14,237 nt of DNA from Pedobacter sp. UBA2067 (GTDB lineage Bacteria; Bacteroidota; Bacteroidia; Sphingobacteriales; Sphingobacteriaceae). The stretch lies in NCBI GenBank assembly GCA_002333205.1, contig DDAD01000096.1:24593-38829 (forward strand). Direction: 5' to 3'. Shown here piece after piece: positions 7,721-13,002 of the stretch. Under the pieces are notes generated by a model. It saw only the letters and a program-made list of their open reading frames with translations, had not been told where the DNA came from and did no database searches. Every line of letters begins with the position of its first letter. The first letter of the stretch is position 1. Both the position numbers and the translations under genes were made by a program.

Positions 7721-7986
7721 GCTAACAGACGATTCTTCGTTTTCTAAAACAATTCTTTACATCTCAGCTACATAAGGAAATGCAGGTTTAAATTGGTCGC
7801 ACTATCTATTGAATAGGAACTTGGTCAATTAGTTTTCAGAAGTGTGGCGAAAGTCAAAAAACTGATCAATTACTAAAACAACCATTTTTCATTGAACGTA
7901 GTTCATATTTCATAGGTACAATAACCTTTATAACGGTAAATGTATCTTGCAATGGTACTATTGAAATTATAAGTATTGTGTTACAG

Positions 7987-8291
7987 GTGGGGTACCTGGA
8001 TAGGTTCCGGCTTTTAGCAAGTCGGCTTATTTGACTGCATGATTAATTTCTTTTAAAGCTAAATCATATATTTTCAAATTCTGTTTGTTTCTAAAATGCT
8101 TGCTTTTTACCTTAGTAAACGAAAGCTGGATGGCTGGATTAAGGATTTTTGGGCTGACTAGCGTTAATCTTCCAAAATCCTTTATGGGACTCTTGGGGGC
8201 TTGTTTCAGTGGGCCCCCACTCGTTTACTTGTGTCTAACTCCTTCTTCAATCAAGTATTTTTATTTAGCAATTCACGTAACGGTACCCCAC
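7987..8291 (+). ncRNA. Candidate structured RNA or folded element of about 305 nt
   Basis: A set of mutually compatible stems covers the segment. P1 is GTGGGGTACC (7987-7996) with GGTACCCCAC (8282-8291), extendable by A-U and G-U. A side hairpin is CCGGCTT/AAGTCGG (8007-8025). TGCATGA (8036-8042) pairs with TCACGTA (8273-8279) with one mismatch. P3 is GCTAAAT (8058-8064)/ATTTAGC (8263-8269). P4 is AAAATGCTTG (8093-8102)/CAAGTATTTT (8252-8261) with one G-U. P5 is AGTAAACGA (8114-8122)/TCGTTTACT (8221-8229). Two terminal hairpins lie inside it: AAGGATTTT/AAAATCCTT (8141-8149/8174-8182, plus GG/CC beyond a bulged T) and TGGGGGC/GCCCCCA (8194-8200/8213-8219). The order is fully nested. I match it to no known family; it lacks the conserved cores of tmRNA, RNase P RNA or cobalamin riboswitches. 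Strand is assumed. A MITE-like DNA element is the alternative. Confidence 0.5.
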
Positions 8292-8332
8292 TTTATTGCA
8301 TAAAGTTTGTGAGCCTTCGAGAAACTATTGTC

Positions 8333-8560
8333 ATGGTAAGAATAATCTATCATATTCCCGAGCTTGGTTATAGAGTCTTGGATAGGGACAAACACGAAGA
8401 AATCCTAAGATTGGAACCGTCCCTTAAAAACGCAAATGCTTCGATTGTTTGCATTATAGACTTTAAAAATAAATTAGTTACAAATAAAAGTTCTGATTTT
8501 ATCGAACATCGCGAGAGAATGGATGACGTGCTATTCGACCAAGACTACATCCAACTGTAG
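8333..8560 (+). CDS. Small hypothetical protein, 75 aa
   Basis: An ATG at 8333 opens a 75-residue frame beginning MVRIIYHIPELGYRVLDRDK and ending VLFDQDYIQL. The frame is open upstream to 8201, but those residues run through the folded element and look non-coding, so the ATG at 8333 is preferred. Composition is mixed and charged, with no signal or membrane segment. I recognise no domain. It begins 41 nt after the outer stem of the 305-nt folded element, so that element could be its leader. No Shine-Dalgarno is visible. It may be a chance frame; the even, protein-like composition is the only support. Confidence 0.4.
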   Translation: MVRIIYHIPELGYRVLDRDKHEEILRLEPSLKNANASIVCIIDFKNKLVTNKSSDFIEHRERMDDVLFDQDYIQL

Positions 8561-8879
8561 TGATATTAATAGCTCAGGTATTTAATTCGAGTACATCCTA
8601 TGCTGTCATTTGATCTTCGGTACAATTCATTTGATACTCTTCGGCTACCGTTATTTATCCTCTGTAGTTTTCTTAAATGAGCGGATCAATCATCCAATTA
8701 CACTAATTTATATCTTCAAGTATCATAGGTACTAGATGCAAATATCAGCATCACTCTTGATTACCAAGACTAGATTCTGTTTCATTTAAGTGTCTACTTG
8801 TAAGTAATATAGATTAAATGTTCGCGTACTCATCCTAAAGACCAGATGGCAAAGCCATATTTATAGTGATGTTTGAATA
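8561..8879. other. Intergenic gap between convergent genes
   Basis: No gene seen. It contains two copies of TCATTTGAT exactly 21 bp apart (8606-8614 and 8627-8635), each followed by a CTTCGG-like sequence, and a 5-bp hairpin ATGGC-aaa-GCCAT near 8846-8858 downstream of the receiver gene that lacks a T-run on either strand. Confidence 0.4.
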
Positions 8880-9248
8880 TCATTTTTTCTCATTCAGCGA
8901 CAGTATACTCTTCACCTTAAGTAAGAATCTATCTAAGTCAAAGGGTTTTTCAATAAATGCATCGGCTTTTCCTTCTAGAATAGCCAGGTTTCCGTTAGCA
9001 TGTGCTGACATAATTATTACAGGTATACTTGAGGTGGTTGTCGAACTTTTCAAACATTTACTCAGTTCGATGCCATTTCCATCTGGCAGACGAACATCCA
9101 ATATGAGCAAATCGGCATTCTGCCTTCTGGTTTTAAATGCTTCTATACAATCAAAAGTCTCTATAGTAGCACCTACATCTTCTAAAATATATCCAAGTAT
9201 GAATCTGATGTCATCGTCATCTTCTACAATTTGTATAATCTTGCCCAT
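8880..9248 (-). CDS. Stand-alone receiver-domain response regulator
   Basis: This 122-aa protein is only a CheY-like receiver (REC) domain. It shows the acidic Mg2+ pocket (E9-D10-D11-D12-D13), the phospho-acceptor D51 in LLILDVRLPDGNG, the switch S81 in VIIMSAHANG, and the conserved lysine K101 in FIEKPFDLDRFL. It has no output domain, so it should act by protein contact or in a phosphorelay, as single-domain receivers do. It is divergent from the bacteriophytochrome kinase across a 528-bp gap, an arrangement often seen where bacteriophytochromes phosphorylate a small receiver. That pairing is inference, and the orphan PAS kinase at 1450-2649 is another candidate donor. The ATG at 9248 has no clear Shine-Dalgarno. 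A 15-bp palindrome lies 7-21 bp upstream. Confidence 0.95.
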   Translation of the reverse strand: MGKIIQIVEDDDDIRFILGYILEDVGATIETFDCIEAFKTRRQNADLLILDVRLPDGNGIELSKCLKSSTTTSSIPVIIMSAHANGNLAILEGKADAFIEKPFDLDRFLLKVKSILSLNEKK

Positions 9249-9254
9249 AGGTAA

Positions 9255-9269
9255 ATCGTTTTAAACGAT
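9255..9269. promoter_or_regulatory. 15-bp palindrome upstream of the receiver gene
   Basis: ATCGTTT-t-AAACGAT is perfect apart from its single central base. It lies 7-21 bp before the receiver start codon, where a bound dimer or a small hairpin would affect transcription or ribosome access. The role is inferred. Confidence 0.4.
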
Positions 9270-9368
9270 AACTGTCAGACTCAGCTCTGGTTTATCATAG
9301 TTTGATAAACGTTGTTTTTTCATGGCACTTCTACCTAAAGGTATAAAGCTGCTGGTAACAAGCCGCAT
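9261..9368 (-). CDS. Possible 35-aa leader ORF upstream of the receiver
   Basis: On the minus strand an ATG at 9368 opens 35 codons (starting MRLVTSSFIPLGRSAMKKQR, ending ELSLTVIV) and stops at 9261-9263, 12 bp before the receiver ATG. An internal ATG at 9323 would give a 20-aa version. The same frame is open for about 46 codons upstream of the TAA that precedes this ATG, with protein-like content ending GAPEYLPK, so the piece might be the tail of a decayed gene. It overlaps inverted repeats, so it may equally be non-coding. I cannot assign a function. Confidence 0.2.
   Translation of the reverse strand: MRLVTSSFIPLGRSAMKKQRLSNYDKPELSLTVIV
9290..9320 (+). other. Terminator-shaped hairpin with T-run
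   Basis: The stem is GTTTATCA (9290-9297) and TGATAAAC (9303-9310) with a 5-nt loop, followed by GTTGTTTTTT (9311-9320) on the plus strand. No plus-strand gene ends just before it, so a terminator role is doubtful. On the minus strand the same bases lie in the leader of the receiver gene and inside a possible 35-codon frame. Confidence 0.35.
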
Positions 9369-9465
9369 TTATTTTGGTAGATATTCGGGTGCACCGGTTG
9401 GATTTATTCGGCTTAATGATGTCGCATGAAATAAATTCTTAATGATCTTGAAAGGTAGAACGCCA
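9323..9465. other. Inverted-repeat domain in the divergent gap
   Basis: TGGC-ac-TTCTACCT (9323-9336) can pair with AGGTAGAA-c-GCCA (9453-9465). Inside, ATTTATTT (9367-9374) pairs with AAATAAAT (9429-9436), while AAGCCG (9360-9365) pairs with CGGCTT (9409-9414); these two cross, so they form a pseudoknot or alternatives. TCTACC (9330-9335) can also pair with GGTAGA at 9376-9381 instead of 9454-9459, a switch-like choice. Its strand and function are unknown, and it overlaps the possible 35-aa frame. Confidence 0.35.
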
Positions 9466-9649
9466 CGTAGGTTGGGACTCACTCTTTGAAAAAGATGTTC
9501 ATTATTCCTTCTTAGCTTCTGACCTTAATGGTCGGCTAGTTGGTTGTGCTGATACCATAGGAGCTACGATACCTCATTGCTCCGGGGTAGTACTTCCAAA
9601 CAGGTCATCATAATCGTATTTCAATTTTAAATAGTCCCAACTTAGGTGG
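9463..9649. repeat. 187-bp element bounded by 17-bp inverted repeats; candidate structured RNA or MITE
   Basis: The ends are CCACGTAGGTTGGGACT (9463-9479) and AGTCCCAACTTAGGTGG (9633-9649). They pair with 15 Watson-Crick pairs, one G-U and one mismatch. Internal nested stems: TTGAAA/TTTCAA (9486-9491/9619-9624), GATG/CATC (9494-9497/9606-9609), hairpin TAGC..GACC/GGTC..GCTA (9513-9538), hairpin TACC..GGAGC/GCTCC..GGTA (9553-9589). No flanking target duplication is seen, so a folded RNA is at least as likely as a mobile MITE. It lies about 130 bp before the bacteriophytochrome gene and could be its leader. Confidence 0.45.
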
Positions 9650-9776
9650 AAATTAAAGCTGCTCTAATCCTTGAACAGCCCTGCAACTTGAATTCTGATA
9701 GAATAAAGCAAGAATCGAACAAACAAACAGGTACATTCTTTGTAGCAACGCCAACAAAGCACCTATACCTCTTTAC

Positions 9777-12014
9777 ATGCCCGAACTTGATCTTACCCTT
9801 TGTGCCAGAGAGCCAATTCATATCCCTGGTAAAATACAAACACATGGGTTTTTTATCGCTATTGATGAAAACTTTAAAATCATTTATTGCAGTGAAAACA
9901 TAATAGATCATATCTGCCAGCCTGCGACAGCGCTCTTGAATGAGCCGATTGAGGCTTTTGAGAACTTGATCAATAACCAAGATCAACAAATCTTTTTCAG
10001 GCCGCTAATTGCGATGGCTTACAGGCGAAAAAAATTTCAGGCTTTAAATCCCTACGAACTGGAAATTGGCGGCAGAGAATTTAATATGATTTTAAGTAAG
10101 CCTGGCGCATTTTACTTTCTGGATTTTGAACCCGAGTTATCTGACTTGAGTGTAAATATACAGCCACTGCTAGGAAGAGCTCTCTCTGCAATGGTTGCTG
10201 ATAAAGATCTTGAGCAGTTATTACAGAACGGAGCCGATCAAATCAAAGAAATCATAGGCTACGACCGGGTGATGATTTACAAATTTCATCAGGATGGACA
10301 TGGTGAGGTGGTAGCTGAGGCACGGGAAGAGCACCTTAATTCGTGGTTGGGCCTGCATTATCCGGCAACAGATATACCGGAACAAGCCCGGCAGCTTTAT
10401 AAAGTAAATCATACCAGATTGATCGCCGACGTAGATCAGGAACCATCTTCAATAATCACTTCAATTCAGCACCCTTCGGAAGTGCCACTTGATTTAACCT
10501 GCAGTACCCTGCGTGCTGTTTCCCCGGTGCATATACAGTACTTAAAAAACATGGGTGTTGCTTCAAGTTTTAGCATTTCTATTGTTCACCAGGAGAAGTT
10601 ATGGGGACTTGTGGCATGCCATAGCTATGTACCCAGATTTATTAATTTTCGCGAACGCGATGCAGCCAAACTAGTAGGCCAAGTGTTATCATCAGCCATC
10701 AATTTTCGTGAGCAGGAAGAACAACAGCAGCTTGCTTACGGATTAAGAAACGCAGTGGAAAATATTACACGCAACCTTTTGCGGAACATGCCAGTTGAGG
10801 AGGCTTTGGTAAAACAACATACCACATTGCTTGATGTTGTTCCTGCCGGCGGTGCTGTATTTCTTTTTGAGGGTAAGCTCCTAAAAATTGGCGATGTTCC
10901 CAGTGATGGTTTTATTAGATCACTGATTAACTGGGTTGATGATAAAATCCAGGAGGATGTATATTATACTGAGTGTTTATCGCAGCAGTACCCGGAGGCA
11001 GCAAAATATAAAGATCTTGCAAGTGGTTTTCTTGCTTGTAGGCTATCGGGTGAATTGAAAGAGTATATGCTTTGGTTTAGGCCTGAGGTGCTTAGTACAG
11101 TTAAATGGGCTGGAAACCCTGATAAGCCTGCAACTTATGATCAGCATGGACTCCTTCATATTTCTCCCCGAACCTCGTTTGAGGTGTGGTCACAGCGGGT
11201 AAGCCAGACTTCTAAATCGTGGCAGCAACAGGAAATTGCCTCGGCGCAACAACTTCGGCACGAAATTAATCTTGCAATTGGCAGGCGGGCTATGGAACTT
11301 AGAGCTCTGAACGAAAAATTGCGCGATGCATACGCTGAGCTTGATACCTTCAGCTATACGATTTCTCACGATCTAAAAAATCCATTAACCACTATCCATA
11401 GCTACGCACAGCTCATAAGCCGGTATGACCTAGAGCCTAAATTGAAGATGATGTTCGATCGCATACAGCAAAGTGCAGCTAAGATGCGGCAGATGATCGA
11501 GGAGGTGCTGGCTTATTCCAAAGCAGGTCAGTCCGTACTCTCGGTTGAACCGATTAACATGACTGCAATGATTTCGGAGCTAAAAGATGAATTGCATTTA
11601 CAATCGGGTAATCCCAACCTAGAAATAATTGTCAAACAAACACCAGACATTCAAGGTGAAAAAATTATGATCTATCAGGTCTTTGCAAACCTGCTGAGTA
11701 ATGCCGTCAAATATTCCAGCAAAATGGAAGCTCCACTAGTTACCGTTGAGGGTAAGGTGCTGGAAGGTGAGGTGCTGTACACCATTTCAGATAATGGTGT
11801 AGGCATACCCAAGGATGAGCATGAAAGTGTCTTTGAGCTGTTTACCCGAGCCAAAACAGCCACTGGTTTTGACGGAACTGGGGTGGGGCTTGCAATTGTG
11901 AAAAAGATTGTTGACAAACACCACGGTCGAATTTGGGTAGATAGTGATTTTGGCTATGGAACTAAGTTCTTTATAGCTTTTAGATCAGATAAGATCCGGA
12001 AACTATCTGCTTAA
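9777..12014 (+). CDS. Bacteriophytochrome histidine kinase (PAS-GAF-PHY-HisKA-HATPase)
   Basis: This 745-aa red/far-red photoreceptor kinase has an N-terminal PAS domain starting LDLTLCAREPIHIPG, with C9 as the expected biliverdin-binding cysteine. The GAF domain (about 140-315) has GYDRVMIYKF, YPATDIPEQARQLY (D199) and SPVHIQYLKNMGV (H252; isoleucine follows where plant phytochromes have the bilin cysteine), plus C281-H282. The PHY domain (about 316-490) carries the tongue motifs WFRPE (433-437) and PRTSF (464-468). The kinase module has H531 in YTISHDLKNPL, N-box NLLSNAVKYSS, DNGVGIP (about 672-678) and GTGVGLAI (about 700-707). All chromophore and kinase residues are present. It should autophosphorylate according to light, with the divergent receiver at 8880-9248 as likely partner. 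No heme oxygenase, which makes biliverdin, is in the window. The ATG at 9777 places the cysteine only nine residues in; no Shine-Dalgarno is visible. Confidence 0.96.
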   Translation: MPELDLTLCAREPIHIPGKIQTHGFFIAIDENFKIIYCSENIIDHICQPATALLNEPIEAFENLINNQDQQIFFRPLIAMAYRRKKFQALNPYELEIGGREFNMILSKPGAFYFLDFEPELSDLSVNIQPLLGRALSAMVADKDLEQLLQNGADQIKEIIGYDRVMIYKFHQDGHGEVVAEAREEHLNSWLGLHYPATDIPEQARQLYKVNHTRLIADVDQEPSSIITSIQHPSEVPLDLTCSTLRAVSPVHIQYLKNMGVASSFSISIVHQEKLWGLVACHSYVPRFINFRERDAAKLVGQVLSSAINFREQEEQQQLAYGLRNAVENITRNLLRNMPVEEALVKQHTTLLDVVPAGGAVFLFEGKLLKIGDVPSDGFIRSLINWVDDKIQEDVYYTECLSQQYPEAAKYKDLASGFLACRLSGELKEYMLWFRPEVLSTVKWAGNPDKPATYDQHGLLHISPRTSFEVWSQRVSQTSKSWQQQEIASAQQLRHEINLAIGRRAMELRALNEKLRDAYAELDTFSYTISHDLKNPLTTIHSYAQLISRYDLEPKLKMMFDRIQQSAAKMRQMIEEVLAYSKAGQSVLSVEPINMTAMISELKDELHLQSGNPNLEIIVKQTPDIQGEKIMIYQVFANLLSNAVKYSSKMEAPLVTVEGKVLEGEVLYTISDNGVGIPKDEHESVFELFTRAKTATGFDGTGVGLAIVKKIVDKHHGRIWVDSDFGYGTKFFIAFRSDKIRKLSA

Positions 12015-12050
12015 ACTTATGATCATTATGTGAGGCAGATCTTCGTTTTG
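12005..12050 (+). terminator. Weak terminator-like hairpin after the bacteriophytochrome gene
   Basis: ATCTGC (12005-12010) pairs with GCAGAT (12035-12040). The palindrome ATGATCAT lies in the loop and CTTCGTTTTG follows. The 5' arm overlaps the last codons. The stem is short and the T-run only four bases, so this is tentative. Confidence 0.3.
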
Positions 12051-12115
12051 TATTATCAACATGCAGTTATCAGTCCATATGAGATGTAACAGGATTGACA
12101 TCTATAAGAAACAAG

Positions 12116-12451
12116 CTAGTCTATCAGCATCCTTTGCAATACATCCTTTAATTCTAACACCTCTGCTTTAGACAAAGCACCAATTTTGGAACCAATACGA
12201 GCACGGTCTACAACTTTTATCTGGTCTGGAGCTATTGAACCCTGCTTACCTGAAATCTTAAATTGCATGCGCCATGGGTATGTTTTAATGGTAGAGGTTA
12301 TTGGAATAATAATTAAAGTTTTAAGGAACTGGTTCATCTCATTTGGACTTACTATAACACAAGGTCTTGTCTTAGCCATTTCACTGCCTTGTGTAGGGTC
12401 TAATGAGATCCAATAAACTTCGTATTGTTTGATTTCCTTTACCATGTCCAT
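12116..12451 (-). CDS. mazF: MazF/PemK-family endoribonuclease toxin
   Basis: This 111-aa protein has the PemK/MazF beta-barrel signature: YEVYWISLDPTQGSEMAKTRPCVIVS (about 10-35, with R29 in the KTRP motif), the strand LIIIPITST (T52 in the active-site position), and C-terminal strands around SIAPDQIKVVDRARIG followed by an LSKAEVLELKDVL helix. Members cleave mRNA at short specific sequences, with Arg and Thr as key residues, both present. The gene starts inside the end of the antitoxin gene (13-bp overlap), typical of translationally coupled toxin-antitoxin pairs. ATGs at 12451 and 12445 are both possible starts, and the second (MVKEIKQYEV) looks more like family members. The cleavage site cannot be read from sequence. 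Confidence 0.93.
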   Translation of the reverse strand: MDMVKEIKQYEVYWISLDPTQGSEMAKTRPCVIVSPNEMNQFLKTLIIIPITSTIKTYPWRMQFKISGKQGSIAPDQIKVVDRARIGSKIGALSKAEVLELKDVLQRMLID

Positions 12452-12684
12452 TCTTCATTTTCAAACTCAGTAGGAAGGTCATCTAGTAAAAGATCATCAT
12501 TAGCGGCATGCATTTGTTTTGCCGCTTCTGCCCAGCCTTGACGTGGTTCAGGTTTAATAATGATTGCACCATTGTTGACATCGATTTCAACAGTAGATTT
12601 GAAAGAAAGCTTAAGCTTTCGTAAAAGCACAGCGGGAAGAATAATTCCTTGACTGTTGCCTATATTAATAATATTCGCTTTCAT
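12439..12684 (-). CDS. mazE: MazE-family antitoxin (AbrB/MazE swapped-hairpin fold)
   Basis: This 81-aa protein has an N-terminal MazE/AbrB DNA-binding domain (about 1-48) with INIGNSQGIILPAVLLRKL and VEIDVNNGAIIIKP, the swapped-hairpin pattern of MazE. The C-terminal tail (about 50-81) is acidic (DDLLLDDLPTEFENEEW) and would wrap the toxin to block RNA binding. It is first in the operon and overlaps the toxin gene by 13 bp. A 45-bp dyad just upstream is the probable site of autorepression by MazE or the MazE-MazF complex. The ATG at 12684 is the only sensible start. Confidence 0.93.
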   Translation of the reverse strand: MKANIINIGNSQGIILPAVLLRKLKLSFKSTVEIDVNNGAIIIKPEPRQGWAEAAKQMHAANDDLLLDDLPTEFENEEWTW

Positions 12685-12690
12685 TTTGTT

Positions 12691-12735
12691 ATAACATTAA
12701 TATGTATAATAACGTAAATATATACAAAATGTTAT
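12691..12735 (-). promoter_or_regulatory. Nested dyad upstream of mazEF, probable operator/promoter
   Basis: ATAACATT (12691-12698) is mirrored by AATGTTAT (12728-12735), and TGTATA (12703-12708) by TATACA (12721-12726), all exact and nested. It begins 7 bp before the mazE ATG in very A+T-rich DNA. MazE-type antitoxins bind such dyads to repress their own operon; binding here is inferred. Confidence 0.55.
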
Positions 12736-13002
12736 TACAATAGCAACTTGCCGTTAGAAGCTCAGAAACGGAATTTGGCTACGCCAGGTTTGTGCTGCCA
12801 TGATCTCTGAATATTAGAAAGCGTCGTTATAATTCATTATCCCACCATTTTTACAAGCTCTTTGCTAATGAACCTAGATGCCTGGCCAATACAAAAAAAG
12901 AAAGTTTCATTTCTTGAGACAAATCTGTTCTCCGATTTTGTTGCACTACCGATTCTAGTTGTAGGTATTTTGCTTATATTCAATCTACTAGGTAGAATAC
13001 AT
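12736..13002. other. Intergenic region between mazE and the peptidase gene
   Basis: No gene supported. It holds a small stem CCGTT/AACGG near 12750-12770, motif copy 5, and a possible plus-strand promoter for the peptidase gene around TATTTTG (12966-12972), close to but not matching the Bacteroidota -7 consensus. Confidence 0.4.
12906..12920 (+). repeat. Dispersed motif TTCnTTTnnTGAGAC, copy 5
   Basis: The sequence is TTCATTTCTTGAGAC, the most divergent copy. It lies 83 bp before the peptidase ATG. The preceding AAGAAA can pair with TTTCTT inside the motif, a weak hairpin resembling that at copy 1. Confidence 0.55.

Larger units (their letters stand above)
7494..7986. other. Long intergenic region after the phosphatase gene
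   Basis: No convincing gene on either strand. It contains dispersed motif copy 4 (7608-7622), the perfect 11-bp hairpin at 7696-7720, and small 5-bp stems (GAAAC/GTTTC near 7542-7557; AGTAA/TTACT near 7508-7523). No hairpin with a T-run was found to end the lipoprotein operon. Confidence 0.5.

Noticed and set aside
8007..8050. RNase P RNA-like or tmRNA-like core around CGGCTTA
   Set aside because: Only a few bases resemble the 3' conserved region of RNase P RNA; the P4-forming 5' partner and other conserved regions are absent.
7987..8291. Outer arms read as terminal inverted repeats of an insertion sequence
   Set aside because: No transposase and no flanking target duplication. A lone 10-bp inverted pair is expected by chance; only the nested set is notable.
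8085..8303. 72-codon open frame starting MFLKCLLF
   Set aside because: It runs through the nested stems of the folded element, ends just past its outer arm and has no recognisable domain; judged a chance frame.
8846..8858. Terminator of the receiver gene (ATGGC/GCCAT)
   Set aside because: The stem is five pairs and no T-run follows on the minus strand.
8866..9264. 132-codon plus-strand frame opposite the receiver gene
   Set aside because: It is antisense to a clear receiver domain with all catalytic residues, so it is a shadow frame.
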